Of a stretch of 64,000 bases of DNA, positions 57,601 to 64,000 are shown in pieces (position 1 is the stretch's first letter; every line of letters begins with the position of its first letter). The position numbers and the translations under genes were made by a program. The notes under the pieces are model-generated. The model did no database searches. It saw nothing but the letters and a program-made list of their open reading frames with translations, and was not told the origin of the DNA. The stretch is from JACMLD01 sp047602295. Its GTDB lineage: Bacteria; Bacteroidota; Bacteroidia; Chitinophagales; Chitinophagaceae. Where the stretch lies: assembly GCA_047602295.1 (NCBI GenBank), contig JASGHP010000001.1, positions 1,984,001-2,048,000 of the forward strand, written 5' to 3'.

Positions 57601-60036
57601 TGCTTGTGTTATTGTAATGTTGGCAGTAGTTGTAAAACCAGGACATGGGCCTGATGGCTGGATAGTATAGGTTATCACATAATTGCCGGGTGTGCTTGTG
57701 CCTGGGTTAATGACGCCGGTAGTAGCATTAATAGTTAATCCTGTTGTTGAACTGAAGCTTCCGCCATTGCTGCCTGTTACCTGTGGTGTTGCCGCAGCAG
57801 TAGAAGTACAAACTGCAGCGGGATAAGTTACTGATGCAGTTGGAGAGCTGTTAACTGTAACAGTGGCTGTGGTTGAAAAATTAGCACATCCTCCTGAGCC
57901 TGCAATGCTGTACCTGATTGTATAAGTTCCTGCTGTTGCTCCGGAAGGATTGATTTCTCCTGTTGTTGTATTCACTTGTAAACCAGTTGCGGGTGTTACA
58001 GAGAATACACCGCCGGTTGTACCTGAGAGTGTTACTTGTACCGGTAAGTTTGGCGTACTGGCACTGTTAACTACGTTACAAAGATTTGTATTAGCATAAG
58101 AAATAGTAGCAGATGGCGCCGCATTTACCGTAACAGTAATTGATGCTCTCGGACTTTCACCGCAACTGCTGCTCTGGCTCACATACCAGGTAGTGGTGCC
58201 GGGTGTTGTTGTGGAAGGAACAGGAGCCGTTGATGATCCTGTTCCACCTGTAGCACTTGTATACCATAATAATCCACTGCCCGTTGCCGTTAGTGCCGGT
58301 GCAGTTTGGTTTTGACAATAAGTAAGCGGTGATACAACAACTGGTGCATTGGCAATATCATTTACATTTACAACGATGGCTGCTCTTGGTCCTTCACAGC
58401 CAGTGGTGGTTTGGCTTACATAATAAGTGGTACTGCCCACTGCAGTTGTTGATGGAGTTGGTGCAGTGGAGCTACCTGCACCTCCTGTAGCAGTTGTATA
58501 CCATAATAACCCGGAGCCTGTTGCAGTGAGCGGGCTGGCAGATTGATTTAAACATAGCTGAACTGGTGAGGTTACTGTTGGAGTAGTTGGCAATGCATTT
58601 ACTGTAACGGTGATGGGCACCCGCTGGCTTTCGCAACTTCCTCCAATTGTTTGGCTTACATAATAGGTGACTGAGCCAACATTTGCAGTTGAAGGTGTAG
58701 GCGCTGTTGCAGAACCAACACCTCCGGTAGCAGACGTGTACCACAACAAGCCATTGCCGGTTGCAGTAAGCGGTGTGGCTGCTTGTCCTTTGCAATATGT
58801 AACGGGTGATGTAACGGTTGGTAATGGCGATGTTGCCAACACGGTGATTTGTTTTGATTTTATATCACTGCCGCAACTAATATTGTTGGCGCTGAGCGTA
58901 ACTGTGTAAGTGCCTGCGGTAGCATAGGTGTGGCAAGGTTGCACACTATTTACAGTGGATGTTCCATCGCCAAAATCCCAGGTAAAGTTTGTAGTAGTGC
59001 TACAAGTGTTGCCGCTATAACCATTGATGGTGTTGTTGACAAAACAAATCTGTGTATTTACGCAATTTGGGCCAGGAACCGTAAAATCAACGGTTGGCTT
59101 TTTGCGAATAACAATCTGATTGAGTGTATAGGTAGTGGTAAAGCAGCCATTCTTTGCCTGAAGTGTAGCCGTATAATCAGGCGTTGGGCAGGATGATGTA
59201 TTATATGTGTGGGAAAGCAGGTAAGTAATATTAGTTGCACTTAAGGGTTGATTCAATGTCTGGAGAGGAGTGCCATCACCAAAATTTACAATGTAGGTGG
59301 TACCAGCAGAATTATTGAACCAGTTACCAATTTGAAATTGAATAGAAGATGGTGTACACAAGCCGGTAGTAGAAGTACTGGTAGTAAAACTGCCTATTGG
59401 GTTTTGGCCGTTATAAAATATTTTGGTACCGGTTCTCTTGCAACCATTGGGTGGGGTGATGGTAAAATTGATAGTAAAATAACCTTGCGAATTATATGTA
59501 TGGGTGGTTGTTGAACCAATCGGCCAATCATTTTGAGAAAACGCTGTAGTGCCATCACCCCAATCTATACTATAGCTGCTGCCACTAACAGTTTGCGAGG
59601 ATGAATTGCTAACCGTAAGCTGGTAAACAGCATTGCCATTACAATTGGTAAATGGATCGGTTGCACCAACATGTATTAGATCAGGTATTGGCGCAGGCTT
59701 TATAGTTAAAGAACCGGTAGCATTAGTAGTACCGCTTGCATTGGTAACACTAACATTTCCACTTGTAGAAACATCAGGAACGTTTGCTGTAATTGTATTG
59801 TCGTCAACAACGGTTATGGAATTGGTGCTAAGCGTGCCTAACACTACAGAAGTTGCACCGGTAAAATTTGATCCCTTTATTGTTATCTGTTCGCCCTGGC
59901 ATGCAGGGTTTGGAGAGAAACTGGTTATTGTCGGTGCCTGTGCAATTAGCGTTTTCGCAAAGCACGATAAAAGAAATACAAGTGCAGTGTAAAAAAAACT
60001 TTTCTTTAAATAAGCAGTTGAAACAAATTCAAACAT
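54643..60036 (-). CDS. Giant repetitive T9SS type B adhesin-like protein
   Basis: 1797-residue secreted surface protein. After the signal peptide (FFYTALVFLLSCFAKTLIAQ) come an IPT/TIG domain (ITSFSPNPACQGEQITIKG), three PKD-like domains (DWGDGTTAF, NFGDGTPLQ, WDFGDGTSTVNS), three or four Ig-like repeats with the words PLTATGSGLLWYT and STTYYVSQ, then six repeats of about 80-90 residues starting PSATISY/PTASVTY in which a longer (LCN...TPNPP) and a shorter (CTS...) type alternate. A C-terminal gliding-motility-associated domain (FIPNAFTPTGNIAGN, FRIFNRWGRLLFERT, GVYIYIADV) directs type B sorting. Adhesion or gliding is inferred. Confidence 0.92.
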   Translation of the reverse strand: MFEFVSTAYLKKSFFYTALVFLLSCFAKTLIAQAPTITSFSPNPACQGEQITIKGSNFTGATSVVLGTLSTNSITVVDDNTITANVPDVSTSGNVSVTNASGTTNATGSLTIKPAPIPDLIHVGATDPFTNCNGNAVYQLTVSNSSSQTVSGSSYSIDWGDGTTAFSQNDWPIGSTTTHTYNSQGYFTINFTITPPNGCKRTGTKIFYNGQNPIGSFTTSTSTTGLCTPSSIQFQIGNWFNNSAGTTYIVNFGDGTPLQTLNQPLSATNITYLLSHTYNTSSCPTPDYTATLQAKNGCFTTTYTLNQIVIRKKPTVDFTVPGPNCVNTQICFVNNTINGYSGNTCSTTTNFTWDFGDGTSTVNSVQPCHTYATAGTYTVTLSANNISCGSDIKSKQITVLATSPLPTVTSPVTYCKGQAATPLTATGNGLLWYTSATGGVGSATAPTPSTANVGSVTYYVSQTIGGSCESQRVPITVTVNALPTTPTVTSPVQLCLNQSASPLTATGSGLLWYTTATGGAGSSTAPTPSTTAVGSTTYYVSQTTTGCEGPRAAIVVNVNDIANAPVVVSPLTYCQNQTAPALTATGSGLLWYTSATGGTGSSTAPVPSTTTPGTTTWYVSQSSSCGESPRASITVTVNAAPSATISYANTNLCNVVNSASTPNLPVQVTLSGTTGGVFSVTPATGLQVNTTTGEINPSGATAGTYTIRYSIAGSGGCANFSTTATVTVNSSPTASVTYPAAVCTSTAAATPQVTGSNGGSFSSTTGLTINATTGVINPGTSTPGNYVITYTIQPSGPCPGFTTTANITITQAPSATISYSITNLCNAPDNAQTPNPPVLVTLTGTAGGSFSVVPATGLTVNASNGTITPAGATPGQYTINYTILGTGGCPNYTVSAKVIVDATPAATISYPASICTSNNSTPVVLTGTTGGSYSSTSGLSINATTGAIAASQSTPGTYTITYEIAPSAPCPGFKTTANVTIVQAPSASIAYSPTLLCNVTDNAQTPNPPIAATLTGTTGGSYTISPATGLLINAATGTITPSGATPGQYTITYTVPASGPCASINTITTITISKAPTATINYAGSPYCKANSTPQTVTATGNPGGVYSAGSGLSINPTTGAINPSLSTPGVYTVKYTIAASAPCPGFETSTTVQIDDSPVLSFANPSQSICSGGTASYTPISTVPNTVYSWALVGALPAGVSGTSTGSAAGNNAVISLSFINTGSNPQTLTIRVTPTNPSSNPCAGAPYNITIQVNPIPPALQPDTFHFCMGATPVALTATPAAGNTVKWYDANFVLQNAAPVIGTNNPAQYVYYATQTNSYGCESPRTKMPVIVHPTAKITSASYTNPTSCGLPSGSIILNVLDLNGNPIPNEHLYVHYNKFQTSFSMFDSTNANGQIKVPLSGGTYSNIYVETSGCLSQKIPDVFVLTDPNPPAQPVAGYNPPICSETILNLTASSATSTQTGIVNYVWAGPAFGPNPDTTTNTVVSFPSASMNDAGTYVVYAIQNNCVSSPASFQVQIKQSPSKPIISTRNPLCIGDALVLQAYSSMPGNGAINYEWKGPGAGFPVNTSNAGIPKVVIQDAGIYTVTVTSPQTGCVTTKDTLIQIGDYPIVKFAQDSLTLPAGYLLKPNAVIINATLPGVLPMKKYEWTPSADVKCNDSVCGDPIITIKNNVCYNLKVTNIYGCSDTAGFCVKVLCESSQLFIPNAFTPTGNIAGNTKLTVRASGIASVKSFRIFNRWGRLLFERTNFPPNSPEYGWDGRINGKLADPGVYIYIADVICENGIPYSYKGNVTLL

Positions 60037-60329
60037 AGAATTTGGTAGTTGGAAGGTTTAATGGGTTTTATTGTAATGCTCTTTTGAAAGCATTTAAATC
60101 TCTTCCAAAAGATAAGCAATTTTTACTATATAAAATCGCCTTTGATAATTGTTGACATAGAAACTTTTGGCGAATTTCTGCCTGTTGGAAAAATAGAAAG
60201 GGGAATTATTGAAATAAAACTGATTCCTGCACTGTCAAACAATTGTCGTTGGTTCTGGTGTGGTTATTTCTTAATCAAACAAAATTATAATTAAATTACT
60301 GTTGCATTAGGAACGAAATACTAACGATT
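60037..60329. other. Divergent promoter region, adhesin / glycosidase-like gene
   Basis: 293 nt between diverging genes. No reading frame, repeat or convincing TAnnTTTG box was recognised; AT-rich. Confidence 0.4.
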
Positions 60330-62504
60330 ATGTACAGGAGAGCCTTTCTTAAACAATCCGGTTTGCTGGCCGGTGGTTTTACATTAGCGAGACCATCTTT
60401 TGCAAGTAAGAATTTTATTGAGACACCGACTGCTGATACACCCTGGTTTGGCAAGGCTATGCGTTGGGCACAATTGGCATTTGTGGAAACAGATCCGGGT
60501 CATTACGATCCGGATTTCTGGCTTGCCTATTTTAAAAAGATTCATGCAGATGGAGCATTGCTGAGTGCAGGAGGTGTGGTTGCTTTTTATCCAACAAAAA
60601 TTCCATTGCATCACAGAAGTAATACAATGGGAGACACAAATCCGTTAGGTTATTTAGTAGAAGGCTGCCGTAAAATGAATATGTCTGTGGTGTTGCGCAC
60701 AGATCCACATGCAGCAAGACAAGATGTATATGATGCGCACCCGGATTGGATTGCTGTAAAAGCAAATGGCGAGCCTTATCGCCATTGGGCCAACCCAGAT
60801 CTATGGGTAACCTGTGCATTGGGCCCATACAATTTTGAGTTTATGACCAGCGTGAATAAAGAGATCATGGAATCGTTTAAACCCGATGGCATTTTTTCAA
60901 ATCGCTGGTCGGGGCAAGGCATGTGTTATTGCAAACACTGTACAGAAAATTTTCGCAATTACGCAGGTATGGATTTGCCTAAAACCAATGACAGGTTTAA
61001 CCCGGTATACATCAAATACAATGAATGGCGGATAGAACGTTTAAAAGAGCTTTGGTTTTTATGGGATGCTGAAATCAGAAAACAAAATGCCGGCTCGCGT
61101 TTTATACCCAATGGCTTCCCGGATAAAATACTAACAGGTAAAAATGCTGATTTCTTTTTTGCCGATCAGCAGGCGAGGCGGGGAGTAATACCACCCTGGT
61201 CTAATGCAAAAGGCGCAAAAGAAACACGTGCCACGTTGGGCATGAAGCCACAGGTAGGAATTTTTAGCGTGGGTATAGAAGAAGAATACCGTTGGAAAGA
61301 CTCTGTACAAACAGAACCTGAGTTACGGATATGGGTAGCCGAAGGTGTTGCAAATGGATTGTTGCCTTGCTTTGTAAAGTTTGGCGGCGTGTTGTATGAT
61401 AAGCGGTGGCTTGAGCCTGTTAGCGATATTTATCAGCGTTATTATAAAGCGGAAAAATACCTGCGCAACACTGCCTGTATGGCAAGGGTTGGCATGCTGT
61501 ATTCCGAACAAACCGACAAGCGCTACGGCGGCAAGCCCTGGCAGGAAAACAGCCATGACCATGCTAACGGTATGTATCATGCGCTGGTAGAAGCACGCAT
61601 ACCATTTGAAATGGTAAATGACAAGTTGCTCGATGCAGACAATCTTAAGTCATATAAATTATTGGTGCTACCCAATATTGCTGCGCTGTCCGATGAGCAA
61701 TGCAATCAACTGAGACGGTTTGTGCAACAAGGAGGAAGCCTAGTGGCCAGTTTTGAAACTTCTTTGTACAATGAAGAAGGTGTGCAAAGAAAAGATTTTG
61801 GATTAGCGGATGTATTCGGCGTTTCATTTAACAATAAAGTGGAAGGACCGATGCGCAACAGCTATCTTAAAATAAAAAAGGATGGCGCTACACAAAGTTT
61901 TCATCCTGTTACAAAAGATTTAGAAAATGCCTATCGTATCATCAATACTGTTTACCAGGTAGATGTTGTGCCAAAGGAAAATTTTCCTTCTCCCGTTACG
62001 CTGGTTCCTACTTATCCTGATTTACCTATGGAAGATGTGTACCCGCGCACAGAAGATACCAGTCTGCGTGAAATATACCTCCATGAGATAGGGAAGGGGC
62101 GTGTTGTGTATATTCCGGGTGATATCGATCGTTCTTTCTGGCAGATGATGAACAACGATCATGGAAAACTTTTACGCAATGCATTTGAATGGGCATTAAA
62201 TGAGAAGCCGATTGTAAAAGTGGAAGGCCCGGGAGTAATAGATGTAAGCGTGTGGCGGCAACAGCAATCAATGACAGTACACTTGGTAAACCTAACTAAC
62301 CCCATGATGATGAAAGGGCCTTTCAGGGAGTTGATCCCAGTAGCTGCAACTGTTCATATACAAGTACCAGCGAGCAAGAATGTAAAATCGGTACAATTAT
62401 TAATGGCTGCCACAAAGCCGGCGTTTACAATCAGCAATGGCGAGGTGTTGATAAAAGTGCCGATAATAACTGACCATGAAATAATAGCATTGGATTTTGC
62501 ATGA
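60330..62504 (+). CDS. Tat-exported glycosidase-like protein with GATase-like domain
   Basis: 724 residues. A twin-arginine signal is visible (MYRRAFLKQSGLLAGGF). The N-terminal barrel-like domain (about residues 40-380) has HADGALLSAGG, VLRTDPHAARQDVY, HPDWIAVKANGEP and DGIFSNRWSG, resembling the putative alpha-amylase/fucosidase-like glycoside hydrolases of uncertain activity; MCYCKHC is a possible metal site. The following domain (about 395-560, ARVGMLYSEQTDKRYGG, YKLLVLPNIAALSDEQ, VQQGGSLVASFETS) is a beta-galactosidase trimerisation/GATase-like module. Carbohydrate-active role likely; substrate unknown. Confidence 0.78.
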   Translation: MYRRAFLKQSGLLAGGFTLARPSFASKNFIETPTADTPWFGKAMRWAQLAFVETDPGHYDPDFWLAYFKKIHADGALLSAGGVVAFYPTKIPLHHRSNTMGDTNPLGYLVEGCRKMNMSVVLRTDPHAARQDVYDAHPDWIAVKANGEPYRHWANPDLWVTCALGPYNFEFMTSVNKEIMESFKPDGIFSNRWSGQGMCYCKHCTENFRNYAGMDLPKTNDRFNPVYIKYNEWRIERLKELWFLWDAEIRKQNAGSRFIPNGFPDKILTGKNADFFFADQQARRGVIPPWSNAKGAKETRATLGMKPQVGIFSVGIEEEYRWKDSVQTEPELRIWVAEGVANGLLPCFVKFGGVLYDKRWLEPVSDIYQRYYKAEKYLRNTACMARVGMLYSEQTDKRYGGKPWQENSHDHANGMYHALVEARIPFEMVNDKLLDADNLKSYKLLVLPNIAALSDEQCNQLRRFVQQGGSLVASFETSLYNEEGVQRKDFGLADVFGVSFNNKVEGPMRNSYLKIKKDGATQSFHPVTKDLENAYRIINTVYQVDVVPKENFPSPVTLVPTYPDLPMEDVYPRTEDTSLREIYLHEIGKGRVVYIPGDIDRSFWQMMNNDHGKLLRNAFEWALNEKPIVKVEGPGVIDVSVWRQQQSMTVHLVNLTNPMMMKGPFRELIPVAATVHIQVPASKNVKSVQLLMAATKPAFTISNGEVLIKVPIITDHEIIALDFA

Positions 62505-62632
62505 GATAATGATGAAAACAAAACAGACAGCCCGGAAGATAAATTTTAACGCAGGTCTTGAACTGGTTGCTTTAAAGAGCGTTATAATGGTTTTGTATTT
62601 AACAAATAGCTTAAAATAAATCTGAAAAACAT

Positions 62633-62662
62633 TTTGCTAAAAGTTGAAAACACTTATCTTTG
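62633..62662 (+). promoter_or_regulatory. Promoter of the tRNA-Asp region
   Basis: TTTG at 62633-62636 and TATCTTTG at 62655-62662 are 18 nt apart: a good match to the Bacteroidota consensus. It drives the stretch with the truncated and intact tRNA-Asp copies. Confidence 0.6.
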
Positions 62663-62680
62663 CCGTCCCTTAACGGGGAT

Positions 62681-62721
62681 GGATTGGTGGGAGGTCGCGG
62701 GTTCGAGTCCCGTCCAGTCCG
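62681..62721 (+). pseudogene. Internally deleted tRNA-Asp
   Basis: The 41 nt begin GGATTGGT (acceptor 5' strand) and jump to GGAGGTCGCGGGTTCGAGTC and the acceptor 3' strand, identical to the intact tRNA at 62771. The D arm and anticodon arm are missing. The acceptor stem could still pair and a T arm remain, but it cannot decode. Confidence 0.8.
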
Positions 62722-62770
62722 CAAATAAAAGTTCTTTAAAATAATTTATCAATATTTGATATAAATTTTT

Positions 62771-62844
62771 GGATTGGTAGTTCAGTTGGTTAGAATGCCG
62801 CCCTGTCACGGCGGAGGTCGCGGGTTCGAGTCCCGTCCAGTCCG
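62771..62844 (+). tRNA. tRNA-Asp (GUC)
   Basis: 74-nt cloverleaf: acceptor GGATTGG/CCAGTCC, D stem GTTC/GAAT with one wobble, anticodon stem CCGCC/GGCGG with loop CTGTCAC (anticodon GTC), T stem GCGGG/CCCGT with loop TTCGAGT, discriminator G. The CCA end is not encoded. A GU-containing terminator hairpin follows. Confidence 0.96.
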
Positions 62845-62849
62845 CAAGT

Positions 62850-62880
62850 AGCCTCACGAAAGTGGGGCTTTGTTGTTTAT
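62850..62880 (+). terminator. tRNA-Asp terminator, overlapping the nuclease start
   Basis: AGCCTCAC (62850-62857), GAAA tetraloop, GTGGGGCT (62862-62869) with one T-G wobble, then TTTGTTGTTT. The following nuclease start codon at 62879 lies inside the T-rich tail. The 34 nt 62850-62883 recur exactly at 63247-63280. Confidence 0.75.
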
Positions 62881-63148
62881 GGCCTATTATGTTTATATTA
62901 TTCAAAGTGAAGCAAACAATAGCTTCTATAAAGGTTTTTCAGAAAATCCTTCGCAAAGAATTATTCAACACAACGCAGGTGAGACTTACAGTACAAAGCA
63001 TCTTGTTCCATGGAAATTGATTTATGTGGAAGAAATTCCGTCAAAAAAAGATGCATTGATTCGGGAAAAGAATTTGAAGAAGGCTACTCGTGAAAGAATT
63101 ATTGCATTGCTGAATCACCCAAAGAACATTGTACAGCGATTTATTTGA
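62879..63148 (+). CDS. GIY-YIG nuclease family protein, copy 1
   Basis: 89-residue single-domain endonuclease of the YhbQ/UvrC-N type. MAYYVYIIQSEANNSFYKGF matches the GIY...YIG core (VYI and YKG), SENPSQRIIQHN supplies the Arg/His helix and LIREKNLKK the metal-binding Glu. I start at the ATG 62879, which is shared by both copies. These small nucleases often lie directly behind tRNA genes in Bacteroidota; whether this one is mobile or a DNA-repair factor is unknown. Confidence 0.85.
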   Translation: MAYYVYIIQSEANNSFYKGFSENPSQRIIQHNAGETYSTKHLVPWKLIYVEEIPSKKDALIREKNLKKATRERIIALLNHPKNIVQRFI

Positions 63149-63150
63149 AA

Positions 63151-63246
63151 GCACCCGTTAATTCAGTTGATTAAAATGCTTCCCTGTCATCCCCACAGCA
63201 TTGTGGGGAAGGGTTCGAATCCTCCCCACAATGCTGTGGGGACAGC
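63151..63246 (+). pseudogene. Degenerate tRNA-Asp-like sequence with a long palindromic insert
   Basis: TTAATTCAGTTGATTAAAATG and TCCCTGTCAT resemble the D arm and anticodon loop of the intact tRNA-Asp, and GGGTTCGAATCC its T arm. In between, CCCCACAGCATTGTGGGG (63191-63208) is the exact reverse complement of CCCCACAATGCTGTGGGG (63224-63241), and each is itself a 7-bp hairpin. The arms would form an 18-19-bp stem that presents the T-loop remnant as its loop. No acceptor stem can be formed. Confidence 0.7.
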
Positions 63247-63275
63247 AGCCTCACGAAAGTGGGGCTTTGTTGTTT

Positions 63276-63506
63276 ATGGCTTATTATGTTTACATACTTC
63301 AAAGTGAAAAAGGCTACTCTTATTACAAAGGCTTTTCTGAAAATCCATTACAGCGGTTAGATCAACACAGCAACAAAGAATCTTTTTACACCGCAGCTAA
63401 AGCACCTTGGAAGATTGTATACCTGGAAATATTACAAACTAAACGAGAGGCTCTCATCAGAGAAAAAGCATTAAAAAAATATTCTCGCTCCCAAATTCAA
63501 CTATAA
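63276..63506 (+). CDS. GIY-YIG nuclease family protein, copy 2
   Basis: 76-residue paralogue of the nuclease at 62879, with the same beginning (MAYYVYILQSEKGYSYYKGF), SENPLQRLDQH and LIREKALKK, but a shorter C-terminus. The ATG at 63276 aligns with that of copy 1; the 25 upstream codons of the open frame come from the tRNA-like palindrome and are unlikely to be translated. The upstream 34-nt terminator/start segment is identical to that of copy 1, so tRNA plus nuclease was duplicated as a unit. Confidence 0.82.
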   Translation: MAYYVYILQSEKGYSYYKGFSENPLQRLDQHSNKESFYTAAKAPWKIVYLEILQTKREALIREKALKKYSRSQIQL

Positions 63507-63511
63507 TTGAT

Positions 63512-63808
63512 ATGAGAAGTAATTCATTATATATCCGCCAGAAAAAAACTGGCGGAAGGATTGTGATTCCCCTACTCAAACAATCTGCCAGCATTTTCTC
63601 TGAATTGTTTGCCAGCAATAGCACACTAAGTCCTAATCCCGAATTTGATCAAAATATAAAAACAATCGGAAGACTAGGTGGCATTTACGAATTAATTACT
63701 TTTAGTCATAAGAAAGGAACGACTATAGTTGAAACAACAAAAGCAAAACCCGAAAAATTATGGCCAACAAGGCATGTGCTTTACATTTATGATTACTCTT
63801 TTTATTAA
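63512..63808 (+). pseudogene. Tyrosine recombinase fragment
   Basis: A 98-codon frame starting 6 nt after nuclease copy 2. SLYIRQKKTGGRIVIPL and NPEFDQNIKTIGRLGGIYEL match the mid part of the catalytic domain of Bacteroidota phage-type integrases (the KTG beta-hairpin and the segment before the HxxR box), and TIVETTKAKPEKLWPTRHV aligns with the stretch leading to the THTARR box. Both the N-terminal half with Arg I and the C-terminal HxxR/Tyr parts are missing, so it cannot be active. Its position behind tRNA-Asp fits a decayed integrative element. Confidence 0.6.
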
Positions 63809-64000
63809 CCAACCTGGTTATTGATTGTTATATTTAGCACTGGTTGGATTATGATAGCATCAAGTACGGGAAGCTAAAACCGTATAAGATGTGTTCTCAG
63901 CTTTATTTTTCTTTGGAATGATATAAAGACTATACTGTCTCAATAGACAATCGGTAATTATCTATTATCCACCAAGACCCTTTTTTTACATGGGTTACGT
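63809..64000. other. Window end, no feature recognised
   Basis: 192 nt without a convincing gene or the missing end of the recombinase in any frame. AACCAACCTGGTT-like palindrome (about 63808-63820) is the only structure noted. Confidence 0.4.

Noticed and set aside
62654..62905. Minus-strand 83-codon frame containing DWTGLEPATS twice
   Set aside because: It is the antisense of the two tRNA-Asp sequences; this peptide is a well-known false translation of tRNA genes.
63201..63275. 25-residue N-terminal extension of GIY-YIG copy 2
   Set aside because: Encoded by the tRNA-like palindrome and terminator; copy 1 begins at the equivalent internal ATG.
1..64000. CRISPR array
   Set aside because: No regularly spaced direct repeats of 25-40 nt seen; the repeats present are scattered and irregular.

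Overview
The window is a chromosomal segment of a Bacteroidota bacterium, most likely of the Chitinophagaceae or a close relative (family-level placement is inference). Support comes from two SusC/SusD outer-membrane uptake pairs, type IX secretion sorting domains (type A and type B), a PorP/SprF protein, start sites preceded by A-rich leaders rather than Shine-Dalgarno boxes, and promoters of the TTG-N18/19-TAnnTTTG type seen at several places (for example 31744-31773 and 62633-62662).

Layout. 1-3.7 kb: distal end of the ribosomal-protein operon (rpsE, rpmD, rplO, secY, map), which stops after map instead of continuing to infA/rpsM. 3.8-8.1 kb: an unknown protein translationally coupled to an HI0933/BaiN-type flavoprotein, then two minus-strand exported proteins (tail-collar and T9SS type A). 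8.9-31.5 kb: ordinary housekeeping genes: rpsA, a HAD phosphatase, a PlsC-like acyltransferase, an acyl-CoA thioesterase, a dipeptide epimerase, proline dehydrogenase, thyA-folA, the three-gene transhydrogenase pntAA-pntAB-pntB, an m5C RNA methyltransferase, a LysM protein, an orphan HigA, fmt, a SlyD-type FKBP, a CPBP protease and pepT.

31.6-42.3 kb: a sulfated-glycan or sulfate-ester locus: SusC, SusD and two Cys-type sulfatases in one tight operon, then a separately transcribed GH78-like glycosidase. Its leader (31.64-32.09 kb) carries two related palindromes, a clear promoter, a 31-codon reading frame ending in five consecutive Cys codons and overlapping hairpins with a T-run. I interpret this as a cysteine-sensing attenuator that couples sulfatase expression to sulfur status. 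It is the most interesting item in the window.

42.3-53.5 kb: gluQ, an unknown membrane-anchored protein, and a nine-gene same-strand cluster: AhpD-like, MFS, AhpD-like x3, SusC, SusD, DUF3179. Four AhpD-like paralogues, all with an intact CxxCxxxH site, beside an outer-membrane uptake pair and an inner-membrane carrier suggest an uncharacterised uptake-and-redox pathway. 53.5-60 kb: a PorP/SprF protein overlapping a 1797-residue repetitive T9SS type B adhesin. 60.3-62.5 kb: a Tat-exported glycosidase-like protein.

62.6-64 kb: one intact tRNA-Asp flanked by two damaged tRNA-Asp derivatives, two duplicated GIY-YIG nuclease genes and a tyrosine-recombinase fragment: a worn-down integration hotspot. 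Several intergenic spaces carry short dispersed repeats (core GTTGCGTCGCACTCTT, CTCCGTG-type blocks, AATTAGTAATTA-type runs); one repeat has entered the coding sequence of the flavoprotein gene.
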